This document shows positions 45,020 through 56,665 of a DNA stretch of 64,000 bases, piece after piece. The stretch is taken from assembly GCF_033115175.1 (NCBI RefSeq), contig NC_084836.1, positions 69,921,297 through 69,985,296 of the forward strand, read 5' to 3'. A program made the translations under genes and the position numbers. Within the stretch, counting starts at the first letter, position 1, and every line of letters begins with the position of its first letter. Source of the DNA: Lepus europaeus. Lineage: Eukaryota; Chordata; Mammalia; Lagomorpha; Leporidae. The notes under the pieces are model-generated. The model did not search any database. It was not told the DNA's origin and saw only the letters and a program-made list of their open reading frames with translations.

Positions 45020-45490
45020 AGACCTGTATGTTAGTTTTCTAGGTTGTCAAAACAAATTACCACAGACTTGATGGTTGAAAGTAGAAATTCATCCTCTCAT
45101 GTTCTAGAAGCCAGGATTGTATAAAATCAAGGTGCTGCAGGGCTGGTTCCATCTGCAGGTTCTCACGGAGAAATCTCTCCTACACTGACTGCAGTGTCGT
45201 TGGCAATCCTTGGCATTCCTTGGTTTGTATCTGCTTAACTCCCATCTTTGCTTCCATCCTTCAAACAGCCTTCTTTCTCAGTATGTGTTCTGTCTTCTGT
45301 CTCTTAGGAGATCACATGCCCATCAAACATAGGACCTAATGGCATCCTGGTTAATACAGTATGATCTCATCTTGAGATTCTTAACTTACATTTGCAAAGA
45401 CCCATTTTCCAAAGACACAGTCACAGGTTCTGGGTGGACATATATTTCAGGGGGCCACCACTCAACCTACTGCTACATCATGACCAGTGA
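45020..45490. mobile_element. ancient mammalian LTR-type repeat, family unsure
   Basis: 'gttagttttctaggttgtc', 'acaaattaccacagacttg', 'ggcaatccttggcattcctt' and 'acatttgcaaagaccc' follow a widespread mammalian interspersed-repeat consensus that I associate with the MaLR/MLT1 group. I cannot fix the subfamily or exact ends. Confidence 0.5.
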
Positions 45491-46305
45491 CACTCCTCCT
45501 ATACTGACAACAGGAATACCGACTAGATATCTAGGTAAGAAAAAATGTGAGACTAGAGAGAGTTCCAGAAATGCTCAGCTCCGGCCTGGTCAACACCCAT
45601 CTACCAGGCTCCAGCACTGAAACCTCCTTAAGTCACTCCTCCCTAACTCCACATGACTACCTTTCTCCTCAAAACTCTTAGCAGGCTAAGTTTACTATCA
45701 TGAGTTCACAAGAAAGGAGATAACTTGTTTTTGTAGAACCAGGCACAGATGATTCTGTTCAACCCTGACATCCACTCATTATGACCTAGAACCCCTTCTC
45801 AGACAACTAGCAATATACTTTAGGGAGTGACAGTCACCTTCCAAAAGATTGTAGAGCTGAGATTAGAATTCTTTACCCTTGGATTGCATACTCAAGAATG
45901 CCTAGCACAAACAGAAGTTCTAATTATAAATAACACAAGTTGGAGTTCTAATAATGTTTTGTATCTAAATATCTTTCTTTTTATCAACAGTGATCAGTTG
46001 ATATGATCAGTCCATTTGTTACTTTGGAAGGTACAGAGAAACATCTCATCATAGCCTGATCCAAATCCAACATATAATCTGAATTTTCCAAAAGCTACTT
46101 TAAGATATTATAGCTTTTTGTTAAAAAGAAAAAAAAAGAAAGAACATTTCTCAGTTTTGGTTTTGCAAATATGGCCAATGTACATGGATCAAAGCAAGAT
46201 GGGTTGGCAGTGACATGAGCCATCTAACAGGAATCACAATGTCTGGGGCATTTCAGAGGATGAGTAAGGGTCTGAGGATACAGAAATAAGAATATGAATA
46301 CATTG
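45491..46305. other. intron 5 stretch, nothing recognised
   Basis: Ordinary intronic DNA without a supported feature. Confidence 0.4.
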
Positions 46306-46614
46306 GGTTTTTAAAAAATATTTATTTATTTCTGAAAGGGAGAGTTAGAGGGGGTATCTTCCATCGCTGATTCACTCCCCAGATCGCCACGATGGCTAGA
46401 GCTGCGCCAGGCTGAAACCAGGAGCCAGGAGTTACATCCAAGTCTCCCATGTGGGTGGCAGGGACTCAAACATTTGGGCCATCTTCTGATGCTTTCTTAG
46501 GCCATTAACAAGAAGCTGGATAGGAAGTGAAGTAGCCAGGACAGGAAGTGGCACTCATATGAGATGCCAACCTCACAGGAGGAGGCTTTACCCACTATGC
46601 CACAACATCAGGCC
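46306..46614 (-). mobile_element. old CSINE-related SINE, minus
   Basis: 'aatatttatttatttctgaa' to 'atgccacaacatcaggcc'. Confidence 0.82.
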
Positions 46615-46794
46615 AAAATTATGAATATATTGTTGTCAATACATTAAAAAGGAAGAGGAGAAAGCACAATGGATAAGAGGGCAGATAGTAATAAACGTCT
46701 TACACTGAATCATACTCTGCTACCAGACTAGGAACAATCACTTTCACCTCATGCTGGCTAAGATACTTGGACACCTTAAGTTTTCATAGCCTCA

Positions 46795-47008
46795 ACATGG
46801 CCAAAACCAGGAGTCAGGCGCTCTAGCCTGGTCTCCCACATGGTTGGCAAGGACTCAAGCACTTGAGCCATCTCTGCTGCCTCCCTGGTGCATTAGCAGG
46901 AAGCTGGATTTTAAGGTGGAAATGGACTTGATCTCCAGCACTCTGATATGGGAAATGAGTATTACAAGTAGTAGTAGCTTAATCTGCTGTATCACAACAC
47001 CTGCCCCA
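46795..47008 (-). mobile_element. old SINE fragment, minus
   Basis: 'ggccaaaaccaggagtcagg' to 'gtatcacaacacctgcccc'; the tail-side half is missing. Confidence 0.75.
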
Positions 47009-47535
47009 ACACTTAAAGTTTTCAGAGCCTCAGTTCCAATGTATGTAAGACAAGGATAATAATACCTACAGTGTATGCTAGTTATAAGTCAGAAATGAGC
47101 CAATGTCTGAAAGGTGCTTATCTCAGTGTCTGGCATGTAGTAAGTATTTAGTAAACGTTAGGTACTATTACATTTGCATAGTGCTTCACAGTTTATACTC
47201 TGTGTGTGTTGTTGCTTTATACAACATTAACAACCTTGTGTCATTATTCCCATTTTTAAAAATGAAGATTAAACAGGTACAGATAAATTAAGCAACTAAA
47301 CAAAAGTCTCATCGCTACAACTAGGACTGGAGCTTAAATAGGACCAAGGTTTTTACGTGTCATAGTGGCCACCTCTGAAATTAAGCATGTTGGAGGTGGG
47401 TTGGAGGTGGGTTGGAGGAGGAAGAGGACTTGCAAATTTATGGACGAGGAGTTGTAGTTCCGACAAGAGCAAGTACAGAAGACCTTCCGAAAGATTCTGT
47501 TTCTTAGTATACTTTTTTTATTTAATTTTTTTTAG
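47009..47535. other. intron 5 end, nothing recognised
   Basis: AT-rich with a short GGAGGTGGGTT tandem at about 47393-47420. Ends in a T-rich tract and acceptor 'ttttttttag'. Confidence 0.5.
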
Positions 47536-47681
47536 CTCCGAGAGATGTATAAATTGAATCTTAGTCAACCTATCCCGTTGATCACTGACAAAAAACAGAT
47601 CCCTGTCTCTGCCAAATACGTTCAACAGCCAATCCAACAGTTACCAGTAGAAGAGGACAGACTATCTGATAAGAAGATCAA
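47536..47681 (+). CDS. FAM186A: FAM186A coding exon 6 (residues 2267-2315)
   Basis: Acceptor ag at 47534-47535, donor gtatgt at 47682. Starts in phase 0 with LREMYKLNLSQPIPLITDKKQIP, a conserved FAM186A C-terminal segment, and ends two bases into a Lys codon (AA|A). Codon phase and sequence both continue into exon 7. Confidence 0.93.
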
Positions 47682-48221
47682 GTATGTAGAAGAAAGACTG
47701 ACACTAAACATTGTTTAGAAGATATGTAAGACCTGTGGCTTATTTTTCTGCCCAACGTTTGCCCCATAATGATGATACAGTGCAGTGGAGTCTAAAGGAG
47801 TATTACATTTTTTGGCTAATTTATCAACAGTTTTATATACTGGTTGTGAGTCTCTTTTCTTTAAAAAAAATTGATTCTTCCTAAGAAACAAATTGTTTTA
47901 AGAATGTATAATAAAGAACATTAATTCCTGCAGGAGCTTTGGGAAGGGAATGGGAAAGGCTGCATGGTCTGTATACTCCATGAAGCTAAGAGGCAGTTTT
48001 ACTACGAATGTCTAGGTGAAGTCATAGAAATGCAGCTTTGTTAACCATTTCAGCAAAGTCTGCTTTTTTCAGCCACCTCTGTGAAAGTGGGCACAGTTAA
48101 TGTTTGTCAGTGCAAGGTGGAGGGTATTATAGGACAGCTAGGGTAAGAGATGTGGAGAGAACAAGATTCATACATTTAGATTGGCTATGGAGCTCAGGAG
48201 AGCTGTTCTCTGATTCTATAG

Positions 48222-48407
48222 ACAACAAGAAGACCAGTTGAAGGCCATCTGGAATGCCGATCTGTCCACTTCAAGCTACCCAATAATAGAGAAGACGCCA
48301 GTGAGCTTGCTCTGGGCCCAGTTGGGTGGGTTTCCAGATATTCCGAGGCTGCTCCAGTTAGATATCCAGTCTACCTACAGGAAATCCCTTGCATCCCTTA
48401 AGACACG
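48222..48407 (+). CDS. FAM186A: FAM186A coding exon 7 (residues 2315-2377)
   Basis: Acceptor 'tgattctatag' ending at 48221, donor gtaagt at 48408. Reads KQQEDQLKAIWNADLSTSSY... then SLLWAQLGGFPDIPRLLQLD and QSTYRKSLASLK, the most conserved C-terminal block. Ends two bases into an Arg codon (CG|C). The following intron is only 83 bp (48408-48490). Confidence 0.93.
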
Positions 48408-48490
48408 GTAAGTGAAAGACTGGGAGCACTCAGGTGACTAGACCTTTACTCGTATGTCTACTGTTTCCCTAACCTGACTTTCTCTTGCAG

Positions 48491-48581
48491 CACCAAGAAC
48501 TTGCCAAAAGTAAGTGTTTGGTGTGAGGCTAGACTCATTAGCCAGAAAATAATACAGGTGAACACAGCATTAGTCTGTTAG
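48491..48581 (+). CDS. FAM186A: FAM186A last coding exon (residues 2377-2406), end uncertain
   Basis: Acceptor 'ctttctcttgcag' ending at 48490. After completing Arg, the exon reads TKNLPK, where the human protein (as I recall it) ends with a similar PK. Here no stop follows: the frame continues for 23 codons (VSVWCEA... to a TAG at 48579-48581). A perfect donor (gtaagt at 48510-48515) lies right after the PK codons, so the true transcript may instead splice to a further exon holding the stop. The acceptor and first seven codons are solid; the end is not. Confidence 0.7.
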
Positions 48582-49288
48582 CTTTTCTCTTCATGGCCTG
48601 AGGATGCCACCCATGAATAATATGAAACAAGCAAACACAAAGCTCGTCACAATTCTAGGACTCCAACCTGACACCAGACAGGCCCACTTCAAATTCCATC
48701 CTTAGAGAAGCTACTGGAAGAACCAAGAAGACCAGAGTAGAATGTCTTTGTCCACATTATGGTTCAGTGGCATGACCTTAAAAGCAGTTGTCATATCTAG
48801 GCAGAATCTGAGGTAACTTATGTGATATATTCCTGACTACTGACAAGACTTGGAGAGAACAGGGAAGGTGATCAGGTGGCTCCACATTCCCAAATTCTAC
48901 TGAACTCAATTCTTAAACAAATAGAGTTACAGAAGTGAAGAGCTTTAGAGTTGCATTACCTCTTTGAGGACAGAGAATTATTTAATGACCTAAACCAAAG
49001 CTTAGAAAATTGAACATTGAACCTCCAAGAGTTCACAGGAGCAATCTAATGTATTTTAGTAAATTCCCAATCCCAAATTAAGTACTATCAACTTACAAAT
49101 TTGGTCAGGCGGCAGACATCATAAGACATTTAAAATTCTATAATATGAAAAAATAGCAAAAATGACCACATAATGTATATAATATAAAATCATATACCAG
49201 GACATATGTGTTTATTGAAAAGGTTATCAAACCAAATATAACCATTAAATTGAATAAGCATGAGTCATGGTTTAATCAGAAAGAGAAC
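48582..49288. other. 3' flank of FAM186A, nothing recognised
   Basis: Likely 3'UTR and/or intergenic DNA. No convincing AATAAA could be tied to the gene: 47909-47914 (aataaa) is inside intron 6. Confidence 0.4.
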
Positions 49289-49568
49289 TTTTTAAAAAAG
49301 CTTTATTTATTTGAAAGGCAGAGGGACAGAAAGAAAGGGAGAAACAGAGAGAGGTGTTATATCAACTGGTTCACTTCCAATGTGGCTGCAACAGCCAGGT
49401 CTGAGACAAGCCAAAGCCAGCAGACGTTAACGCCATTCAGGTCTCTCATAGGGGTGGCAGGGGCCCAAGCACTTGTGTAATTTTCCAGTATCAGAGCAGA
49501 TCAGCCCGGACTTGAACTTGTACTCCAGTAAAGAACTAGCTTTACCTAGTGCACCACAATGCTGACCT
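49289..49568 (-). mobile_element. CSINE-related SINE, minus
   Basis: 'aaaaaagctttatttatttg' to 'cacaatgctgacc'. Confidence 0.85.
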
Positions 49569-49800
49569 CGAAAGGAATTGTCCCCCCACTTCTCATTATA
49601 TTTTGAGGTATGATTAAATTCATTAATTTAGGGCAGTTTGAGGGATACCATTGTTAAATTTAATGATTGTGGTGCATGCAGCAAGATATATACGTTTTTC
49701 TTTGAGGAATGCTTCTCTTACCTCTATTCCACTGCTGACTTCAACTAGTAGACAGTTTCCTGACCTAACCATCCACTCCTTACTCATAGGAAATGCCTAT

Positions 49801-50170
49801 AGACTTGTGGCATAGCAGGTTAAGCTGCTACCTGTGATGCCAACATCCCATATGGGCACTGGTTCAAGTCAATGCTGTCCCACTTCTGATCCAGCTCCCT
49901 GCTAATGAGCCTGGGAAATCAGAGGAGGATGGCCCAAGTTCTTGGGATCTTGCACCCACATGGAAGACCCAGAAGAAGTTCCTGGCTCCTGGCTCCTGGC
50001 TCCTGGCTCCTGGCTCCTGGCTCCTGGCTTAGGATAGGCCCAGCTCTGGCCATTGAAGCCATCTGGGGAATGAACCAGTGGATAGAAGTGCTCTTGCTCA
50101 CTCTTGCTCTCTCTCCCTCCCTCCCTAACTCTGCCTTTCAAACAAATAAATAAATCCTTTTAAAAAATAC
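49801..50170 (+). mobile_element. CSINE-related SINE, plus, with 7-bp expansion
   Basis: Head 'agacttgtggcatagcaggt', tail 'gcctttcaaacaaataaata'. The usual two 'ctcctgg' units are expanded to six or seven at about 49981-50028. Confidence 0.9.
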
Positions 50171-50429
50171 CTACACAATAAGGAAGATCCCTGTTTCCAG
50201 CTTATTATTTAGCCCCCTTTTTACTATTTAATCATAATCAGGAGCTTTGACTGCTTTGGGAGGTTTTTTAAGTTTGTTTCTAGATTTTTTTTTAAGGAAT
50301 GGGTACAGTTTTGAGTTTTGATGAATGTCATGGCAGCCACTAACCTATTTTCTGTCTGTATAGTCTTACCTTTTCCAGAATGGCATATAAATCTAATTTT
50401 AGCATAATTCCTATAAGATTCATCCATGT

Positions 50430-50654
50430 TTTCATGTTTTTATTTACTGACTAGTATTATTCCATTGTATGTCTGTATCATGTTTGTTTAACCACTCATT
50501 AGGTGAGGGACATTTGAGTTGTTTCCAGTTCTTGACAATTATGAATAAAGTAATTGGGTTTTTGAGTGAACAGAAATTTTCATTTCTCTTATATAAATAG
50601 GAGTGGGAGGGTGGGCTATTTGACAAGTGTATGTTTAACATATAAGAAATTTTC
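50430..50654 (-). mobile_element. old L1 3' fragment, minus, split by L1 insertion
   Basis: 'tagtattattccattgtatg' and 'tttgagttgtttccagttct' are the reverse of old L1 ORF2 C-terminus. The fragment resumes at 55784 ('aaaagtgcctgtacattcct') after the inserted L1. Confidence 0.75.
50642..50654. repeat. left 13-bp target duplication of ORF1-only L1
   Basis: 'ataagaaattttc', identical to 55771-55783. Confidence 0.95.
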
Positions 50655-51556
50655 GGAGAGCGACAAGATGGCGGAATAGGAAGGGAGCACACTATTAGTC
50701 CGGGGGAGAGACAGTTTAATAAAAGTGGAGATACTGCAGGGTCAAGGAAGAGTAGGGGAAGAAACAGCAGAGGAAACTCTTCTGGAACTGGTGATTCACA
50801 GTGGACCTGCGTGGAGAGCGTGGGAGCCCAAGTTCGGGACACCAGTGGCACACTCAACACACCAGCACTGGAATGCGAGGTGAGCCGAACCTCAATAGCC
50901 CAAGACACCAGCGGGCAAGCGGAAAGAGGAGATTAGAGGGAATGAGGCTTGAAACTCCGTGGGGAAAAGTTCACCAGGCTAATTAGAAGAGAGAGAGAGG
51001 AAAAAAAAAAGTGACGAGTTTCTCTCTCTCCGCTCACCCCTCAAAGGCGAGCAGGCGCCATTTTGACATACGTCATAAGCAGGGCGACCTCAGGTGTGCA
51101 CCGGCCCTGAGCCTAGCAGAAAAACCTGACTCTGGGGGGAGGGGTGAAATAACAGGAGATTAGCATCTAACTTGGCAACCCAGTGGGAGACTGCAGGAGA
51201 ATTGGAGCCCACACTGAGGGCAGCACAGATTCCCTGTGTGGTCCTTGGGAAAGAACTTCCGATCTCTGGCTCCTGTGGGTATATCATTTGCCTGCTAACT
51301 ACATCCAATTACGATCAGCTGTGCGGAATTACTTCCCTTTTGAATCAAAAAAAGAAAGAAAGAGAGAGAGATTTACCACACCTAACCTGGGAGTGTCATC
51401 TTTGACACACCCTCAACCCTGAGGAACCAAACACAGCTCTCAGGCCACACTCATCTCAAGCCTCTAAGGCTCCACTGAAAGCAGACAGTCCACTTAATAT
51501 AGAGCCATAGTGTAACAAGAAAAAACACCACAGTGAAGAAACCAAATATCTCCAAC

Positions 51557-51793
51557 ATGCCAAACAAGAAACGCAAAAACCGAGGTAACAAGAACAAGGA
51601 AGACACTATGACGCCCCCAAATGAAAAAGACACCCCAATTCAAGATTATGAAGATGATGAAATAGAAGAAATGCAAGAAGCGGATCTCAAAAAATTGATA
51701 AGAACATTAAGAAGTTCTCAAAAACAAATTCTTAAACTACAGAAATCCTTAATGGACAAGATAGAAAATCTCTCTGTGAAAATGAAATATTAA
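51557..51793 (+). pseudogene. L1 ORF1 N-terminal part
   Basis: MPNKKRKNRGNKNKED... start of L1 ORF1p (basic N-terminus and start of the coiled coil). The frame is lost near 51776, where the homologous L1 at 63990 has 'ctctctcatgaaa' and this copy has 'ctctctgtgaaa' (net loss of one base), leading to a stop at 51791. Confidence 0.88.
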
Positions 51794-52734
51794 GGAGGAA
51801 TCAAAATGAAATGAAACAACTAGTGGAACAAGAAACTGTGATAGTGATGAGAAATCATAATGAAATGAAGAATTCAATAGATCAAATGACAAACACATTA
51901 GAGAGCCTTAAAAACAGAATGGGTGAAGCAGAAGAGAGAATATCAGACTTAGAAGACAGAGAACAGGAAAGGAAACAATCAAATCAAAGAAAAGAAGAAG
52001 AAATCAGAAATCTAAAAAATACTGTCAGGAACCTACAGGATACTATTAAAAAACCCAACATTCAGGTTCTAGGAGTTCCTGAAGGCATGGAGAGGGAGAA
52101 AGGATTAGAAGGCCTTTTCAGTGAGATACTAGCAGAAAATTTCCCAGGTTTGGAGAAGGACAGAGGCATCTTAGTACAGGAAGCTTATAGAACCCCTAAT
52201 AAACATGACCAAAAGAGATCCTCACCACGACATGTTGTAATCAAACTCACCACAGTGAAACATAAAGAAAAGATCCTAAAATGTGCAAGAGATAAACGTC
52301 AGATTACTCTTAGAGGATCTCCAATTAGACTCACAGAAGACTTCTCATCAGAAACCCTACAAGCTAGAAGGGAATGGCAAGACATAGCCCGGGTACTAAG
52401 AGAGAAAAACTGCCAGCCCAGAATATTATATCCTGCAAAGCTCTCATTTGTGAATGAAGGTGAAATTAAGACTTTTCATAGCAAACAGAAACTGAAAGAA
52501 TTTGTTGCCACTCGTCCTGCCCTGCAAAAGATGCTTAAAGATGTGTTACACACAGAAACACAGAAACACAGAAACATGGTCACCAATATGAAAGAAGGTA
52601 AAGGAAGGAAACCTCACAGCAAAAGATCACAGGAAGCTCAATTTCTCTTTGACATAGAATTAAACTCTGATGCTCTGTTAAAGCAATGTGTTAAAGTAAT
52701 CTATTATGTTCTCTTGATGTCTGTTAAATTCTAA
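51790..52734 (+). pseudogene. L1 ORF1 remainder (coiled coil, RRM, CTD)
   Basis: Continues ORF1p in the shifted frame: coiled coil (ERISDLEDREQE), RRM-like core (IQVLGVPEGMERE), then the C-terminal domain (RDKRQITLRGSPIRLTEDFS, ILYPAKLSFV). It reaches a stop at 52732-52734 after an atypical 50-residue tail. ORF1p is the L1 RNA-binding chaperone. Confidence 0.88.
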
Positions 52735-52739
52735 TTATT

Positions 52740-55319
52740 CAAAAACAGCTGAATTTTTATTAAGAGCTATGGGTTATTTAAATATGTGCTTATTTTCAAA
52801 GATTTGAATAATCACCTTGTAACAATGATCAAATTTGGTCTATGTTGTGTCATGATTTTAAGGAATCTTATTTCAACCAGATATTTTGGATTTTGAGCCT
52901 TCTTGGCATTCTTGACAGGCATTCAAAAAATCAAAGCTTCAAACAATCTGGTCTCTAAAATTTCCAGTAAATCCTGGACTTTGGTTTTTCCAGTTTGGGC
53001 CCAACTGAAAAAATCGAAGGACCTATGTCTCTCATCTTATAGAGACACCAACTAATCAGGCTATTTGGATTATATTAGAAGTACTGTCAAGATGTGATGT
53101 GTGTGTACTAAATTTTAAGCTTCTATAATGGAAAATGCTATTAATACAAATGTTTGAGAATTAAAAATTCTAATGATCTTGTGTTACTAGACATGATAGT
53201 TATCTTAATGAGAAAGCCCCAGAGGCCTAAAGGGTTAAATACTTGTAAAATCCTACAGGTGCTTTCAAAAATACTGTGAAGTAAGCAAGTGCCTCTTGTT
53301 GGTTGATGAGTTTATAATTTTAAACATGGCGACTTAAAGTCTTTTGTCATCCACAGTTATATATGATTTGCTGCTCATAAAACTAAAGCGTTGTTGGTTC
53401 TGTGTTTAGCTGTCCTCCTATAGGTTCCTATGGACTTTTTCCAGCTACTTCTATTGTATTCAGTACTTTGGGATGGCTCTGTAAACAGATGAAGCCAATA
53501 ATGTATTAACAGTACCAACGGAGAGAAAGTATGGTTAACTGAAGTTACTAAAAACAAAAAGCAATTCAGATCAATTGGCAATCTACAAAAGAGTTAAAGA
53601 TTTTAAAAACTATTATTAAAATTGCTATATTGGTGTATTATGCTATGTTATATGTGTGTACATATTGTATGTCCACAAGGGGAAATTTTATTAAGAGTTT
53701 TATTTTAAATGGCTTATAGATAAGATTATCCATAAATTTAAGCTGCTAAAATCAATCAAAGATACATTTTAATTTGTATGACCTGAATCTGTGTATCATA
53801 TGTTTTAAACTTGTTGGTAGAAAGAAACTAAAAACATTTTATATGGTTGTGCTTAAGTTTACTGGTTAAACAAACTACACCATGTTAGATATTTAAGAGG
53901 TGTTTCCAAATACTTGATTCTTAAAATTTATAGAAGGCATTGGACCTTCTGGTAAATGTTTTCTTAAGTTGTTATCTAATGGTTGAAACTGCTTGCTAAG
54001 TATTCATGTGATAAATAAGGTACTCATAACACAATCTTACCAGCAAGCGATCTAGGACTTGCTCCCTCATTTCTCTATTCTAAGCCCAACTTGTTCTTTC
54101 ATTTCTCTATTCTCTTCAAGGTAGGAAACTAATTCTATTATGAAGGAATCTGTAGGACGCACAATTTAATCTTTAGACCTTATAAAAGAGATGGCTAACA
54201 TTTTTCTGTAATAGCATAGCCAAAATAAGAACTTAAATAATAATCTCATAGCTAGATTCACTTCGCCATCAGCGAAGTATACAGTAAGTAGAAAAAACCT
54301 CCCTTTCAGACCAAAGGGAAAGAAAGTTTTAAAGTGAGAATATAATTTTCCTCATGGGCATTGTCTACCTTAGAAAAACTACTACAGAACAAGCCTGTGA
54401 CTATAGTCTTGTAGTTCAGGCCACCGAAGATTAGAGATGGGACACGGGCACTCCCTTGACTTGCATCCTCTGGTTTGCTTTAACACAAACCAGGAGGAAA
54501 AGAAAGCTCGGCATCAGAAGCAATGGGTGGCAGGCCTATTAAGGCTGATCTGTACAGTGATCTGCCCTCAAGGAGACCCAACAGGCCAGTCCACTGCAGT
54601 GGCTTTCAATGTGGTAAGCCTGGGCTTCAGCAGAAGTCAGCTTGTGAAGAGCCCTGGCAGCTCTGCTAAGAGTTGGATCACTGGAAATGGACCTGCCCTG
54701 GAGTCGAAGGATGCCCAGGTCAGAGCCACAGATCTTATTGGCTCCCAGCTGAAAAGCCCTTCACTCAGCCCAACTTCCAAAGTGACCACTGCAGCTGAGG
54801 GGATGGTCAAGTAGGGTCAGCAACATTGCAGGCAGAACTGTAAATTTCTTGTTAGAGATGCCCCCTGCCTTTACCTGGCCAGCTCTCCTCCCAGGCCAGC
54901 CAAGTAATGAAAGTCAATAGAGTGCCTTCCCCTAGGAGGTTCACACCTCCCTTAGGATATACCCCATGTGAAGAGATAGATAGGTCTGGGCCTCTTAACT
55001 TACAAGGCCTAAAGCCCACCAGATTATTATCAAGCCCCTTCTATCAGGTTCTATTTGCCTCTCAATCAGAAAATTTAATTGTAGCTTAGACAGCACCTTT
55101 CTTAGCTCCTCTAATAATGACTCTGTCCTTTGTTCTAGACCCTGTCTAGCGTACTTGGGCCTCATTCCTTTGTAATCATAACCTCTACTCTACCACCAAT
55201 GGCTCTACTCCCAACCTGTGTGTACTGATGGTCCTCTTCCCCACTTAATGCTGTATAATTGTTCAAACCTGGTAAATGCCACTCTTAGGATCATTGGTTA
55301 CTATCCTCACTCTGTCTTT
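52740..55319 (+). other. unidentified middle of the ORF1-only L1
   Basis: AT-rich 52740-54400 followed by a more GC-balanced part 54400-55320. No RT or endonuclease motif in any frame. A 125-codon plus frame at 54437-54814 has no family I can name. Because both flanks belong to one insertion, this DNA moved together with the L1. Confidence 0.6.
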
Positions 55320-55649
55320 TATGACCTTGTCTAAATATGATCAGAGTCGGCAAACTTGGAAGGCTTCCATAGCCTTGGCAACTCATGACGACAGCCTAGG
55401 GTGGTTACTGGCACCATAAACTAGAGTGTCAATTTGTTGGGTCAACAACAAGAGCCACTGTGCACTTGCTCCTCATGTGGGATCTCTGTCCTTAATGTGC
55501 TGTACATTGTGATTTAATGCTATAACTAGTACTCAAACAGTATGTTTCACTTTGTGTTTCTATGTGGGTGCAAACTGTTGAAATCTTTATACTAAATTGA
55601 TCTTCTGTATATAAAGAGAATTGAAAATGAATCTTGATGCAAATGGAAG

Positions 55650-55712
55650 GGGAGAGGGAGCGGGAGAGGGGAGGGTTGCGGGTGGGAGGGAAGTTATGGG
55701 AGGGGGAAGCCA
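55650..55712 (+). repeat. G-rich tract of L1 3'UTR
   Basis: Purine tract with many GGG/GGGG runs ('ggaggggagagggagcggg' type), the G-quadruplex-prone tract typical of L1 3'UTRs. Confidence 0.85.
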
Positions 55713-55770
55713 TTGTAATCCATAAGCTGTACACTGGAAATTTATATTCATTAAATAAAAGTTAAAAAAA

Positions 55771-55783
55771 ATAAGAAATTTTC
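55771..55783. repeat. right 13-bp target duplication of ORF1-only L1
   Basis: 'ataagaaattttc', matching 50642-50654. Confidence 0.95.
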
Positions 55784-55948
55784 AAAAGTGCCTGTACATT
55801 CCTTTATATTTATTTGGATGAAAATCTAGTCGGTCCTTTGATACTTCTGGTAACTTTTCCATGATATAGGTTTGTCTGATCAGGAATTTAAATTTCCAAA
55901 ACCATTCACAGTTAAAACTTTAATGTTGTTTTCAAGTTGAGGCTTTTT

Positions 55949-56267
55949 GGGGCTGGCGCTGTGACGTGGTGGGTAAAGCCACCTCCTGCAGTGCCGGCAT
56001 CCCCTATGGGCACCGATTTGAGTGCCAGTGGCTCCACTTCTGACCCAGTTCTCTGCTATGGCCTGGGAAAGTAGTAGATGGCCCACATCCTTAGGCCCCT
56101 GCACTCACATGGGAGACCTGGAAGAAGCTCCTGGCTTTGAATCAGCTTCAGCCATTGCAGCCATCTGGGGAGTGAACCAGTGGATGGAAGACCTCTCTCT
56201 CGCTCTCTGCCTCTGCCTCTCTGTAACTCTGCCTTTCAAATAAACAAATAAATCTTTTTTAAAAAAA
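55949..56267 (+). mobile_element. CSINE-related SINE, plus
   Basis: 'ggggctggcgctgtgacgtg' head, tail 'tgcctttcaaataaacaaat'. Confidence 0.92.
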
Positions 56268-56519
56268 GTTTGCCCCTCTTCTGGCTTACACTATGAAGTT
56301 TACATATAAAGAGGAGAATATGGATAGTTTTTCTTCTCCTTTATAGCCTAGTTCTTCTATTTCACTTCCCCCAGGTTGCTGCTGTGATTAGGGAGCTGTT
56401 AGGGATTTGATCTCTAAGAAGAGAGGTCAGAGAAGGCGAAAGGAAAAGTTCTTATTCAATGTTACTGTGGCATTTTCTAATATCATTGTAATTTTCTTAT
56501 TTAAATTTTTATTTTATTA

Positions 56520-56665
56520 TTATTTATCTTACTTATTTGAGAGGTAGGGAAACAGAGACAGAAGTCGACAGAGCTCACATCTGCTGGTTCACTCCCCAGA
56601 TGTCTGCAATGGCAGGGGCTAAAGACAGGAGCTAGAAACTCAATCTGGATCTCCCACAGGGGTGG
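56520..56665 (-). mobile_element. old SINE fragment, minus
   Basis: 'ttacttatttgagaggtagg' to 'atctcccacaggggtgg'; head half missing where the next SINE begins. Confidence 0.75.

Larger units (their letters stand above)
50655..55770 (+). mobile_element. ORF1-only L1 (HAL1-like), plus
   Basis: Complete insertion bounded by a perfect 13-bp target duplication. 50655-51556 is the L1 5'UTR starting 'ggagagcgacaagatggcgg'; 51557-52734 carries ORF1; 55320-55770 is the L1 3'UTR with a G-rich tract, 'gggaagccattgtaatcc', AATAAA and a short A tail. Between ORF1 and this 3'UTR are about 2.6 kb (52740-55320) without any reverse-transcriptase or endonuclease coding. With no ORF2 it must have been mobilised in trans. 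The class corresponds to half-L1 (HAL1) elements. Confidence 0.85.
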
